From contig CAVQCN010000003.1 of assembly GCA_963711035.1 (NCBI GenBank), positions 620,001 through 684,000 of the forward strand: a DNA stretch of 64,000 nucleotides. The letters run 5' to 3'. The position numbers were made by a program, and so were the translations under genes. The DNA comes from WHTK01 sp963711035. Lineage in GTDB: Bacteria > Chloroflexota > Dehalococcoidia > DSTF01 > WHTK01. The first letter of the stretch is position 1; each line of letters opens with the position of its first letter. Under the pieces are notes generated by a model. It saw only the letters and a list, made by a program, of their open reading frames with translations. It searched no databases and was not told where the DNA came from. Shown piece after piece: positions 16,552-25,663 of this stretch.

Positions 16552-17778
16552 ATGCGTTTAGGAAGGTTTGCCGGTAAGGCATCACGAGTGCTGGCCCTTG
16601 GTGGCTTGAGCGCACTCGTACTGGGATTGGCGGTTGCCTGCGGCAGCAGCAGCAAGGACAACACGCCTACCCCCGCACCCACGGCCACGACGGCCGCCAG
16701 CAGCAGTGGTTCGCCCGAAGCCACCGCTACCACCTCGTCGGGCGGCTCATCCTCGGCGATTCCCTCTGACGTTGGCAAGGACGACAGCGGCCAGATCCAG
16801 GGCGCTGGTTCCAGCGCTCTCACGCCGTTCATCACGACAGTTGCCGACCTCTACCACAAGAACGTGGCGCCGAACGTAACGCTGAACTACGGCTCGATTG
16901 GTTCTGGTGGCGGGATCACGCAGTTCACCCAGAAGACGGTGGACTTCGGCGCTTCTGACGTGTACCTGAACGACCAGCAGATTCAGGACGCTGGCGGCTC
17001 CGTGCTCAACATCCCGATCATTCACTGGGCGGTCGCGGTCACGTACAACCTGCCGGACGTGAGCCAGGCTCTGAACCTGAGTTCCGAGACTGTGGCCAAC
17101 ATCTACCTCGGCCACATCAAGAAGTGGAACGACCCGGCGATTGCTGCGGACAACCCAGGTGTGACCCTGCCGAACTCTGATATCACCGTCGTCCACCGCA
17201 GCGACGGCTCCGGTACCAGCTACAACTTCACCGCCTACCTTTCCGGCGTTAGCGATGAGTGGAAAAACGGCCCGGGCTTCGGCACCTCAGTCGAATGGCC
17301 CACGGGTGTCGGTGGTAAAGGCAACGAAGGCGTGACTGCTGCAGTCAGCAACGCTCCTGGTACCATCGGCTACGTCGAGCTCTCGTACGCCTTGCAGAAC
17401 GACTTGCCCGTGGCGTCGATCAAGAACGCCGCCGGTAAGTTCATCAAGCCGACGCTCGATTCGACGACCGCGGCTGTCGCGGCGCAGATTCCGCAGGCAC
17501 CGGCTGACCTGCGCTTCCTCATCGTGAACCCGCCGGCGTCCGCGGCGGACGCGTACCCGATCGGCGCCAGCACCTGGGTGCTTCTCTACAAGGACTACCC
17601 GGCTGACAAGCAGGCCGAGATCAAGGCGATGGTCGACTTCCTGTGGTGGACCATCCACGACGGCCAGACGTACGCTGCGCAGGTCGACTACTCGGCCATG
17701 GCCCCGAACTTGGTTCAAAAGGCTGAGACTGCACTCGAGAGCGTGACGGTTGGCGGAACGCCTGTCCTCGGCCAGTAA
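16552..17778 (+). CDS. pstS: Phosphate ABC transporter substrate-binding lipoprotein PstS
   Basis: 408 aa. A lipoprotein signal ends in the lipobox LAVAC (cysteine about residue 31), followed by a long Ser/Thr/Ala/Pro linker typical of surface lipoproteins. The mature domain begins IQGAGSSALTPFI and contains the phosphate-contacting VHRSDGSGTSYNFT motif. It captures phosphate and passes it to PstCA. The ATG at 16552 follows a purine-rich AAAGGAAAGG stretch; more upstream starts would put 33 extra residues before the signal peptide. The Pho-box array is directly upstream, and pstC, pstA, pstB and phoU follow. Confidence 0.95.
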   Translation: MRLGRFAGKASRVLALGGLSALVLGLAVACGSSSKDNTPTPAPTATTAASSSGSPEATATTSSGGSSSAIPSDVGKDDSGQIQGAGSSALTPFITTVADLYHKNVAPNVTLNYGSIGSGGGITQFTQKTVDFGASDVYLNDQQIQDAGGSVLNIPIIHWAVAVTYNLPDVSQALNLSSETVANIYLGHIKKWNDPAIAADNPGVTLPNSDITVVHRSDGSGTSYNFTAYLSGVSDEWKNGPGFGTSVEWPTGVGGKGNEGVTAAVSNAPGTIGYVELSYALQNDLPVASIKNAAGKFIKPTLDSTTAAVAAQIPQAPADLRFLIVNPPASAADAYPIGASTWVLLYKDYPADKQAEIKAMVDFLWWTIHDGQTYAAQVDYSAMAPNLVQKAETALESVTVGGTPVLGQ

Positions 17779-17816
17779 GGTCTGGGGGCCTTAGCAGACA
17801 ACTTCGAGCTCGTGGT

Positions 17817-17833
17817 GGCGGCAGTATGCCGCC
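17817..17833 (+). terminator. Hairpin between pstS and pstC
   Basis: GGCGGCA and TGCCGCC form a perfect 7-bp stem with a 3-base loop, without a T-tract. A hairpin after the binding-protein gene is a usual way to protect its mRNA and reduce expression of the permease genes. Confidence 0.5.
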
Positions 17834-17845
17834 GCTACGGGCTCG

Positions 17846-18842
17846 ATGACGTGGAGCGTAGATGTGCAACTGGACGTGACGCGCGGCTTCAGGGATGTGA
17901 TAACCCGGCGCCGGTTCCTGGATGGGGACCTTCTATTCCACGGTTTGCTGCTGCTGGCTTGCGCCATCGTCCTTGGGGTGCTCGTTGGCCTCTTCTATGA
18001 GCTCACGGTTCGCTCATTCGAGTCGTTTGGACACAACGGCCTGCGCTTCCTCTGGACGTCACGCTGGGACCCCGTGCACAACGTATACGGCGCGGCCCCG
18101 CTCATTTTCGGCTCGCTCCTCACGGCGCTTACGGCCATGATCCTCGCGACGCTGCTCGGTGTGGGCGTTTCACTTTTCCTGGTGGAGTTGGCGCCGTCCT
18201 GGATCGCGCAGCCGGTCAGCTTCATGGTGGAGATGCTGGCCGCGATTCCCAGCGTCGTGTACGGGTTGTGGGGCATCTTCGTGCTGGCGCCATATCTGCG
18301 CGAACACGTCGAGCGTCCCCTGTACGACCATCTTTCCGTTCGTGCCTTTCTTCTCGTATCACCCGGCGACGGGTAACGATTACTTCTGCGCCATTGTCGT
18401 GCTCACGGTCATGGTGCTGCCTACGGTTGCGGCTGTGTCGCGGGACGTCATCGCTGCCGTGCCGAACAGCCAACGGGAGGCGGCACTGGCCCTGGGCGCC
18501 ACGCGCTGGGAGATGATGCGCATGGCGGTCATCCCTCACGCCCGCAGCGGCATCGTGGGCGCCAGCATTCTCGGCCTGGCGCGAGGCGTCGGTGAGACGC
18601 TGGCCGTCGCCATGGTGATCGGCGGCTCGCATTCCATCACGCTGGGGCTCTTCCATCCGGGCTATTCGATGGCGGCGGTGATCGCCAATGAGTTCACCGA
18701 AGCCACGACCACCCTCTATCGCAGCACGTTGATCGAGGTGGGCCTCGTGCTCTTCCTCATCACACTGATCATCAACATCTTCGCCCGCCTGCTCGTCTGG
18801 CGTATCACCGGCGGCACTCGCTCGGGAGGGACGATCATATGA
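17846..18842 (+). pseudogene. pstC: Phosphate ABC transporter permease PstC, frame broken by one base
   Basis: Two overlapping frames together give a normal PstC of about 331 residues with six membrane helices. The first frame runs through PSVVYGLWGIFVLAPYLREHVERPLYDHL. The second continues with FVPFFSYHPATGNDYFCA and the EAA-type loop EAALALGATRWEMMRMAVIPHA. Removing one T from the TTT at 18333-18335 joins them as DHLPFVPFF. The break is in a homopolymer and the transporter is otherwise complete, so a sequencing error is likely. Stop and pstA start overlap (ATGA). Confidence 0.9.
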
Positions 18843-19708
18843 GCGCGGCATTCGGCGATTCGGCTGGCGCAGGCGCCTGGCAACGGCGGCGCATCACCAA
18901 CCAGGTGATGACCGGTCTGATCTATCTCTCCGCGCTGATCGCGGTCCTGCCGTTGTTCCTCGTCCTCTATTACGTGCTCAAGCAGGGCCTTCCGGCCTTG
19001 AACATAAGCCTGTTCACACACGGTCCCCGGCCTCTCGGTCAGGCGGGTGGCGGCGTCAAGCCCGCGATGGTCGGGAGCCTCGAGCTAATTCTGGTCAGTA
19101 CTTTCATAGCAACTCCGATTGCGGTAATGGCCGGCATCTACGTGCGCGAGTACGCGGGCGCCAAGGCGGCGACGGTGGTCCGGTTCCTGATCGACGTGAT
19201 GGCGGGCATCCCCTCCATCATCGCCGGGCTGTTCATCTACGGTCTCATCGTCGTGCCGTCGGGTGGCTTCAGCGGTTTGGCCGGAGCCCTTGCCCTCGCG
19301 GTCCTGTTCTTGCCCGGCGTGGCGCGCATCACGGACGAGATGCTGGCGACGGTGCCGAACTCGATGCGAGAGGCGTCTTATGCCCTCGGAGTGCCGCGTT
19401 GGCGCACCATTCTCAGGGTGGTGCTGCCGACGGCGCGGGCCGGCGTTGTTACGGGCGTCGTTCTGAGCGTGGCGCGAATTGCCGGTGAGGCGGCGCCACT
19501 GATCTTCACCGCATTCGGAAACAGCGTTGCCAGCACGGACCTCTCTCAGCCGATGGACGCGCTGCCGCTGCGGATCTGGATCTACGCCAGCGGCCCGTAC
19601 AAGACCTGGCATGAGCAGGCCTGGGCTGCTGCGCTCGTGCTCGTCGGCATCGTGCTCTGCTTTTCGCTGGTGCTGCGCTTCATAGTGCGCCGTCCGACGC
19701 AGCGCTAG
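18839..19708 (+). CDS. pstA: Phosphate ABC transporter permease PstA
   Basis: 289 aa, inner-membrane permease with about six helices. It contains the PstA signature segment GIPSIIAGLFIYGLIVVPSGGFSGLAG and the EAA loop MREASYALGVPRWRTILRVVLPTARAGVVTG, which contacts the PstB ATPase. It forms the channel with PstC. The start overlaps the pstC stop codon by four bases, and pstB begins 70 bases downstream, consistent with a single pst operon. Confidence 0.93.
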   Translation: MSAAFGDSAGAGAWQRRRITNQVMTGLIYLSALIAVLPLFLVLYYVLKQGLPALNISLFTHGPRPLGQAGGGVKPAMVGSLELILVSTFIATPIAVMAGIYVREYAGAKAATVVRFLIDVMAGIPSIIAGLFIYGLIVVPSGGFSGLAGALALAVLFLPGVARITDEMLATVPNSMREASYALGVPRWRTILRVVLPTARAGVVTGVVLSVARIAGEAAPLIFTAFGNSVASTDLSQPMDALPLRIWIYASGPYKTWHEQAWAAALVLVGIVLCFSLVLRFIVRRPTQR

Positions 19709-19778
19709 GCCGGGGAGCTTCGCCGTGACGCAAGAGAATCGCTCGTCAGTTAGCGGGGCGCCCCAGAAGGAGAATCAG

Positions 19779-20646
19779 ATGATAGAGTTGGACAAACTTA
19801 ACGCGATGGCGAGTACTCCTGCAATGACGGCAGATTGGCAAGAGGCACCGGTCGGCGTTGAGCGCCACTCCGCTCAGATGGAAGTGCAGGACCTCTGCGC
19901 TTACTACGGCAAGTCGCGCGCGATTCGCGACGTCTCGATGAAGATCGAGAGTAACCGGGTCACAGCGGTCATTGGCCCGTCGGGCTGCGGCAAGTCGACC
20001 CTTGTCCGCTGTCTCAACCGTATGCACGAGGTCACTCTGAATGCTCACGCCGAAGGTCACATCTTCTTGGACGGGGAAGACATCATGGCGTCGGGGGCTG
20101 ACGCCGTAAGACTGCGCCGCCGCATCGGGATGGTGTTCCAGCGGCCCAACCCATTCCCGACCATGTCTATTGCCGACAACGTCGCATCCGGCTTTCGCCT
20201 CAATCGCTTCTTCAGCGGAAAGTCGGCCTACAAGGAAATCGTCGAGAAGAGCCTGAAGCAGGCCGCCCTCTGGGACGAGGTCAAAGACAAGCTCAACGAG
20301 CCGGCAACGAACCTGTCCGGCGGTCAGCAGCAGCGCCTCTGCATCGCTCGCGCCCTGGCAGTGGAGCCGGAAGTCATTCTCATGGACGAACCGTGCAGCG
20401 CGTTGGACCCGATTGCCACGCTACGCATCGAGGAGTTGATGCGGGAGCTGGTGCGCAACTACACGATCGTGATCGTGACGCACAACATGCAACAGGCGGC
20501 GCGCGTCTCCGACAACACCGCCTTCATGATGATCGCGGACGATGAGCGCGTCGGTGAGCTCGTCGAGTACGGCCTAACGCGGGAGCTCTTCACCAATCCC
20601 CAGAGACAAACGCACCGAAGGGTACATCACCGGGCGGTTCGGCTAG
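19779..20646 (+). pseudogene. pstB: Phosphate ABC transporter ATPase PstB, frame broken near the C-terminus
   Basis: About 288 aa. Walker A GPSGCGKS, Q-loop GMVFQRPNPFP (the PstB-specific form), ABC signature LSGGQQQRLCIARAL and Walker B VILMDEPCSALDP are intact. Near the end the frame reads TNPQRQTHRR, unlike PstB; dropping one C from CCCC at 20598-20601 gives TNPRDKRTEGYITGRFG and a stop at 20644-20646, the normal PstB ending. The uncorrected frame would add about 50 meaningless residues up to 20819. The ATG at 19779 has an AAGGAG site six bases upstream. Confidence 0.9.
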
Positions 20647-20818
20647 ATACGATGACCGATCGCGAGAACTTCGAGCAGCGCAGCCACGTCTGCGTGGCTG
20701 GCAGGTGCGTCGGGCTTGATTTTGTAAGCCAGTCGTCAGCGAGTACACTAATTACCTTTTCCGCTTCGGGGCAAGGCGGCGTGATGCGAACGAACCAGTT
20801 CAGGTCAGGAGCTGCGTG

Positions 20819-21484
20819 ATGGCACGAACGCTTTTCGAGCAAGAGCTCGTCGAGATTCAGGAAGACATGATGGTCATGGGCGGCATGGTCGGCCGCGCCA
20901 TCGACCGCTCGATCGAAGCGCTGAAGAACCGCGACATCGATCTCGCGCACCAGATCATCCTCGATGACGTCGAGATCAACCGCAAACGCTACGAGACCGA
21001 AGAGAAGTGCCTGGAGCTGTTGGCCACTCAGCAGCCCATCGCCAGCGACCTGCGCACCATCGTCGCCGTGCTGCACGTCATCGTCGACCTGGAGCGCATG
21101 GGTGACCATGCAGAAGGAATCGCCAAGATCGCGGTGATGCTGGCGGACGAGCCGCCGCTGAAGCCGTACATCGACATCCCGCGCATGGCGCAGGTGGCCG
21201 GCCGCATGCTGCGTCAGAGCCTCGACGCCTTCCGCGACCGCGACGTCGTTGCGGCGCGGGCGATCTGTGACCAGGATGACGAGGTCGACGCGCTCTACGA
21301 CCAGGTCTACCGCGAGCTCATCATCTATATGCTGAACGACCCGAAGACGATCGAGCGCGCCACGCACGTCACCTGGATCGCACACAACTTGGAGCGCATT
21401 GCCGACCGCGTTACGAACATCTGCGAGCGCGTGGTCTACATGGTGCAGGGCAAGATCGAGGAGCTCAACGTTTCCAAGTACTAG
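20819..21484 (+). CDS. phoU: Phosphate-signalling regulator PhoU
   Basis: 221 aa, all-helical, with two repeats of the PhoU three-helix bundle. Metal-cluster motifs of the E/DxxxD type appear in the segments IVDLERMGDHAEGIAKIA and IAHNLERIADRVTNICERVVY. PhoU links Pst transport to PhoR and represses the regulon when phosphate is plentiful. The ATG at 20819 follows an AGGAG site. A 172-base gap separates it from the corrected end of pstB and contains a TACACT element, so it may have its own promoter. Confidence 0.93.
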   Translation: MARTLFEQELVEIQEDMMVMGGMVGRAIDRSIEALKNRDIDLAHQIILDDVEINRKRYETEEKCLELLATQQPIASDLRTIVAVLHVIVDLERMGDHAEGIAKIAVMLADEPPLKPYIDIPRMAQVAGRMLRQSLDAFRDRDVVAARAICDQDDEVDALYDQVYRELIIYMLNDPKTIERATHVTWIAHNLERIADRVTNICERVVYMVQGKIEELNVSKY

Positions 21485-21565
21485 AGCCCTCAGCGTTCAG
21501 CCATAACTCTAAAGCACGCGGAGTTGCGGCCCTAAAGGGACCTGGGATGAATCAGGTGGCGTAGC

Positions 21566-21584
21566 GGCGACCCTCACGGTCGCC
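21566..21584 (-). repeat. Hairpin repeat, family B copy 1
   Basis: GGCGACC and GGTCGCC form a perfect 7-bp stem around a 5-base loop. Read on the minus strand, the 19 bases differ at one position from 56913-56931, and the similarity continues into a flanking CTACG. It lies between the convergent phoU and msrA genes, where it could also act as terminator. Confidence 0.55.
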
Positions 21585-21645
21585 ACGGGGCCGGGATTCA
21601 AACCAGCAGTCTCCCCTGTTCTTGGCCCAGACGGGATGCTAATCC

Positions 21646-22173
21646 CTAGGCGAGCTTCTCGGCGAACGTCTTGTAGAGCTTCTCGATCTTCGGGTCGATG
21701 ACGACCTGGCAGTACGGGTACATGCGGTTGCGGTCGTAGAAATCCAGGTGATACTCCTCGGCCGGGTAGAAGCCTGCGTACGGCGTCACTTCCGTCACGA
21801 CCTTGTCGCGGTACTCACCGGAGGCGTTGACCTCTTCGATCACGCGCTCCGCGGTCTCCTTCTGCTCCTCGTCGCGATAGAAGACGGCCGAGCGGTACTG
21901 GGTGCCGACGTCGGCGCCCTGACGGTTCAGCGTCGTAGGGTCGTGCAGCTTGAAGAAGACGTGCAGCAGGTCCTCGTACGAGATCTCGTCCGGGTCGAAC
22001 TCAATTTCTATCGCTTCGGCGTGGCCGGTGCGACCGCTGCAGACCTGCTCGTAGGTGGGATCGGGCGTCGTGCCGCCTGAATAGCCGGGAATGACCGATG
22101 ATACGCCGCGCAGTCGCTTGATCACCGCCTCTGTGCACCAAAAACAGCCGCCTGCCAGGGTAGCGATAGCCAT
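21646..22173 (-). CDS. msrA: Peptide-methionine (S)-S-oxide reductase MsrA
   Basis: 175-aa repair enzyme reducing methionine-S-sulfoxide. The catalytic cysteine is in AGGCFWCTEAV near the N-terminus. Other conserved blocks are VIPGYSGG, YEQVCSGRTGHAEAIEIEFDP and the HDPTTLNRQGADVGTQYRSAVFY segment. The start ATG at 22173 has an AAAGGA site; upstream in-frame codons are not conserved. The TACACT element at 22210-22215 (minus strand) may be its -10. It is divergent from the PAS-EAL gene, so the two may share a regulatory region. Confidence 0.95.
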   Translation of the reverse strand: MAIATLAGGCFWCTEAVIKRLRGVSSVIPGYSGGTTPDPTYEQVCSGRTGHAEAIEIEFDPDEISYEDLLHVFFKLHDPTTLNRQGADVGTQYRSAVFYRDEEQKETAERVIEEVNASGEYRDKVVTEVTPYAGFYPAEEYHLDFYDRNRMYPYCQVVIDPKIEKLYKTFAEKLA

Positions 22174-22294
22174 GCTCAGTCCTTTGCTGAAACCTCTGCC
22201 GGTTGGGCCAGTGTACCCCGCCCAGTCGTGAATTCGATACCATCTGCGCCCCGATGCGGCCAAAAGCTGCGCCCAAGCTCTGCCTCAACCGAAA

Positions 22295-23896
22295 ATGAGA
22301 AGAGAAGAGCTTATGAATGTCGATCCGGCGGGTTCGGGAACCCTTGCGGCGCTGGCGCCCGTCATAGAGCAGCTGCCTGAATGCGCGGTTCTGCTGGCGA
22401 TGGATTCTTCTATTGCCTACGTGAACAGCATGTTCGAGCACTGGACCGGCTATCAGCGGGACGAGGTGCTGGGCCGAAATTGCACGCAAATCGATTGCGG
22501 CTTGAATGATCCTGCCTTTCTCGATGCAATGGCGTCCTGTCTAGCCCACGGCGGCACGTTTCGGGGCGTCTTCGAAAATCGGAACAGGGCAGGCGATGCC
22601 TACCACGCCGAGACCACCATCTCACCGGTGGGGGATGAGACCGGTACGACGTGCTTCTACCTCGTCCTGAGTCGGAACTCCCTTGACATGGCGTACGCCG
22701 GCCCTGCCCTCGACTTCATCATCAAAGACACGCCGTTGGGTATGTACGTGTTGCAGGAAGGGCGCTTCCGCTATCTGAATGCCCGCTTCCTGGAGCAGAG
22801 CGGCTTCAGTCTTGGTGAGTTGCGCGATCAGCCCTGGTACTCGCTCGTGGCGCCAGAGGACCGTGAAGCAGTGGACAAAGCATCGAAGGAGATGCTGCGC
22901 GGCGAGCGTCAGGCGCCCTTCGAGTACCGTTCCTTTGGCCGATACGGCGAAGCGCGCTGGTATCTCGGTACCGTGGCACGTACGGACTTTGACGGCCGGG
23001 CAGGCGTCGTGGGCACGAGAATCGACATAACGGAACGGAAGCTCGCGGAACAGCGGCTCGTGGAGGCGAATTCCCTGCACGCGGCCACGATCGAGGCGGC
23101 GGGCGATGGCATCCTCGTCATTCAGGACGAGCGCGCCGTGAGCTTCAATCGGCAGTTCACGAAGATGTGGAACCTGCCTGAGTCGCTCCGCCCCGGTGTG
23201 CCTGAGGACGAAGTGATGGGCTATGTCAGCGCACTGCTTCGAAGCGCAGACGAGTTTGTCTCCCGAGTGAAGGCGGCTCGCAGTCAGCCGGACTCGGACA
23301 TCGTCGACATGGTTGAGCTCGTAGACGGCCGGGTATTTGAGGTGCATTCCCGGACGCAGTGGATCGAAGGGCGTGCAGCGGGCCGTGCCTGGAGCTTCCA
23401 CGACCTCTCCCGTCTCTCCTTTAGTGACGAGTCGACCGTGTTCTACATGCGGGAGCAGTTCGAGCGGTTAAGCCTGACCATGGAAGAGCTTGTGGTGGAG
23501 CTGACTGAGACGACGGCGCTCAAAGATCTGGGCCGGACGGCACGCATGATCATGACGCTGAAAGAGCTTGGCTGCCGCGTGGCTCTGGATGACTTCGGCG
23601 CCGGATTCTCGTCCTTCCAGGAGCTGCGCTCCTTGCCCCTCGACCTGCTGAAAATCGATGGCAGCTTCATCCGTGACATCACCCGCAGCGCTCGCGATGT
23701 GGAGATCGTGCGCTCAATCGTCCATCTGGCAGGCGCTCTGGGCATGGAGACGGTCGCCGAGGAGGTCGTCGACGCCCCAACCCTCGCCCTGCTTGGCGAA
23801 ATCGGCGTCGACATGGCTCAGGGGTACTACATCGGACGGCCGAGGCCCGCCAGCCGGCTCATCGAGCAGCCGGCAAGCAGGCGCCCAGCGGCGTAG
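22295..23896 (+). CDS. Multi-PAS protein with a degenerate half EAL domain
   Basis: 533 aa (a second ATG at 22313 is possible). Three PAS-like regions lie at about 20-125, 145-255 and 260-375; the second ends in the PAC-type GVVGTRIDITERKLAEQRL. From about residue 385 only the C-terminal half of an EAL domain is present: LVVELTETTALKD, ALDDFGAGFSSF, LLKIDGSFIRDI, then AEEVVDAPTLALL in place of the usual AEGVE. The EALLRW segment with the first catalytic glutamate, and any GGDEF domain, are missing without a frame change. It is therefore probably not an active c-di-GMP phosphodiesterase but a sensor or binding protein. Divergent from msrA. Confidence 0.8.
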   Translation: MRREELMNVDPAGSGTLAALAPVIEQLPECAVLLAMDSSIAYVNSMFEHWTGYQRDEVLGRNCTQIDCGLNDPAFLDAMASCLAHGGTFRGVFENRNRAGDAYHAETTISPVGDETGTTCFYLVLSRNSLDMAYAGPALDFIIKDTPLGMYVLQEGRFRYLNARFLEQSGFSLGELRDQPWYSLVAPEDREAVDKASKEMLRGERQAPFEYRSFGRYGEARWYLGTVARTDFDGRAGVVGTRIDITERKLAEQRLVEANSLHAATIEAAGDGILVIQDERAVSFNRQFTKMWNLPESLRPGVPEDEVMGYVSALLRSADEFVSRVKAARSQPDSDIVDMVELVDGRVFEVHSRTQWIEGRAAGRAWSFHDLSRLSFSDESTVFYMREQFERLSLTMEELVVELTETTALKDLGRTARMIMTLKELGCRVALDDFGAGFSSFQELRSLPLDLLKIDGSFIRDITRSARDVEIVRSIVHLAGALGMETVAEEVVDAPTLALLGEIGVDMAQGYYIGRPRPASRLIEQPASRRPAA

Positions 23897-23901
23897 CCGA
23901 A

Positions 23902-25056
23902 CTAGGAGCCCTGACGTGCGCGCTCGATGGCAACGCGCTGCATCTCGCGGATGTTTTGTGAGTTGCGCGACGTCGCCGCCTGCGTTGCCTCGAGGCCGGT
24001 GAGGGCGCCCTGGAAGCGCGGCATGACGTAGCGCGCGATCAGCTCGTAGCTGCGTCGCACCGCCTCGCGGCCGGCCCACTCGGTGGCCTGGATCATGACG
24101 CCGCCGAAGCCGCCGCTGCGCTCGCCGAGCTGCTCGATCTTGGCGATGAGGTCGTCAGGCGTGCCGACTACCCAGCTACCACGCTCGACCATGGCCGGCA
24201 GGATGTCTTCGGTGGCGCCGCCGGGCAGCGGGTCGTCGTGGCCTAGCGTCTCCTGGAAGTAGTTGCGCTGGTAGCGGCCGGCCTTCACGCGCGCCTCGGC
24301 GATGGCCTGCTCGCGCGTCTCCGCCAGGTGCACGTGGATGACGATGCGCCACTCGTTGCGGTCCATCGTCTTGCCGTTTTGCGCCGCCGATTCCTCGGCG
24401 ACGGCCCAGAACTCGCGCAGCGCCGTCTCGGCGTTCTGGCCGCGCGGCAGCGCGAAGGTGAGGACGCTGACGCCGTGCTTGCCGGCCAGCCGCATGCCGG
24501 CCGGCGACTGCACCGCCGCAACGCCGATCGGCATGTGAGGCTTGGTGTAGGGGCGCAGCTGCAGCCGGGCGTCCCGCAGTGTGAACCAGTCGCTCTCGCA
24601 GGTGATGGGCTCGGTCTCGGTGAAGAGGCGCATGATCACGTCCAGCGCCTCTTCCATGCGTGGGCGCTGCGTGCTGGGCTCGATGCCCATCATCAGCGCG
24701 TCGGACGTCAGCGCGCCGGGCCCGACGCCGAACATGACGCGGCCGCGCGTCAGGTGATCGAGCAGTACCATGCGGTCCGCGACGAGTAGCGGGTGGTGGT
24801 AGGGCAGCGAGACGACGCCGGTGCCGAGCTTGATGTGCTTCGTGCGCTCTGCCGCCGCCGCGATGAAGATCTCCGGCATCGCGATGATCTCCCAGCCCGC
24901 GCTGTGGTGCTCGCCGACCCAGGCCTCGTCGTAGCCCAGGTAGTCGAGCCACTCGATCAGCTCCAGGTCGCGGTGAATGGCCAGCGTAGGGTTGTCGCCC
25001 AGCTCGTGGAAGGGCGCCATGAAGATGCCGAATTTCATGCGGTCGGGTAGGTTCAT
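23902..25056 (-). CDS. LLM class flavin-dependent oxidoreductase (luciferase-like)
   Basis: 384-aa TIM-barrel flavoprotein of the bacterial luciferase family. It shows the N-terminal MKFGIFMAPFHE strand, DEAWVGEHHSAGW, IKLGTGVVSLPYHHPLLVADRM and the flavin-phosphate region RGRVMFGVGPG. Such enzymes use FMN or F420 in monooxygenation or hydride transfer on diverse organic substrates; the actual substrate is unknown. The ATG at 25056 is preferred; the frame is open for another 149 codons but these are unlike the family. TACACT at 25068-25073 (minus strand) is a likely -10, giving a very short leader. It converges on the PAS-EAL gene. Confidence 0.9.
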   Translation of the reverse strand: MNLPDRMKFGIFMAPFHELGDNPTLAIHRDLELIEWLDYLGYDEAWVGEHHSAGWEIIAMPEIFIAAAAERTKHIKLGTGVVSLPYHHPLLVADRMVLLDHLTRGRVMFGVGPGALTSDALMMGIEPSTQRPRMEEALDVIMRLFTETEPITCESDWFTLRDARLQLRPYTKPHMPIGVAAVQSPAGMRLAGKHGVSVLTFALPRGQNAETALREFWAVAEESAAQNGKTMDRNEWRIVIHVHLAETREQAIAEARVKAGRYQRNYFQETLGHDDPLPGGATEDILPAMVERGSWVVGTPDDLIAKIEQLGERSGGFGGVMIQATEWAGREAVRRSYELIARYVMPRFQGALTGLEATQAATSRNSQNIREMQRVAIERARQGS

Positions 25057-25119
25057 GCCTGGCCCGTAGTGTAACTCGATTGTCACCAGCTTGACGCAGA
25101 ATCGAGTATTTTGCGTAAC

Positions 25120-25356
25120 GTGTATGAGACCACTCGCTATTTCCGGGAGCAAGTGCTCCGCAAGCGAACCTACATTCAGATGGAGTGGTGTATCCGTGTT
25201 ATCGAGGACCCTGTACGACGCGAAGCGCAAGACGACGGTAGAATCAGGTATTGGGGATTCGTGCCCGAGTTGGGTGGCAGAGCGTTGCGAGTGATTACGC
25301 TGGAAGACGGGACGACCATCCACAATGCCTTTCCCGACCGGAATTTCGAGGCATAG
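25120..25356 (+). CDS. DUF4258-like small protein
   Basis: 78 aa starting MYETTRYFREQVLRKR and containing IRVIEDPVRREAQDDGRIRYWG, GRALRVITLEDGTTIHNAF. This is the pattern of small proteins that commonly sit next to DUF2283 genes and resemble DUF4258, a fold related to RelE-like toxins; the relation is recalled, not computed. The GTG at 25120 lies seven bases after a TATTTT element (25107-25112), suggesting a leaderless start; a TTG at 25111 is the alternative. The DUF2283 gene follows after three bases. GC content is lower than in neighbours, which hints at transfer. Confidence 0.65.
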   Translation: MYETTRYFREQVLRKRTYIQMEWCIRVIEDPVRREAQDDGRIRYWGFVPELGGRALRVITLEDGTTIHNAFPDRNFEA

Positions 25357-25359
25357 GCC

Positions 25360-25569
25360 ATGAAGGTCAACTATTACAAAGAAACTGACTCGCTCTACAT
25401 CGATCTCGCTGAACGGCCGAGTGCTGATTCCAAAGAGGTAGCACCCGGCGTCGTACTGGACTTCGACGCGGCTGGAACGCTGGTTGGCATCGACATCGAC
25501 CATGCGAGCCGCGTCCTGGACCTGACGAAGCTCGAGACGGAGTCATTCCCCTTGTCAAAGCCTGCTTGA
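25360..25569 (+). CDS. DUF2283 family protein
   Basis: 69 aa. The whole protein is one DUF2283 domain: KVNYYKETDSLYIDLAERPSADSKEVAPGVVLDFDAAGTLVG in consecutive strands, then GIDIDHASRVLDL. The family is small, widespread and of unknown function, often paired with DUF4258-like genes in an arrangement like that of toxin-antitoxin modules. Here it lies three bases after such a partner, so co-expression is nearly certain. Which partner, if any, is toxic cannot be said from sequence. Confidence 0.8.
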   Translation: MKVNYYKETDSLYIDLAERPSADSKEVAPGVVLDFDAAGTLVGIDIDHASRVLDLTKLETESFPLSKPA

Positions 25570-25663
25570 GAGCCCCTGAGCTCAATGGAGTCCGTCAGCC
25601 GGTTTCTGCTGAGGGTTCTACTGTTCTCTGGTTTTCGCGTGGCTTTGCGCGGGATGCAATCCC

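Noticed and set aside
18333..20601. Programmed +1 frameshifting as explanation for pstC and pstB
   Set aside because: Sites share no slippery codon or stop context, and similar breaks occur in unrelated genes, so indel errors are simpler.
21485..21645. tRNA-like T-arm (GGTTTGAATCC) on the minus strand between phoU and msrA
   Set aside because: No acceptor, D or anticodon arm can be folded around it and no CCA end follows.
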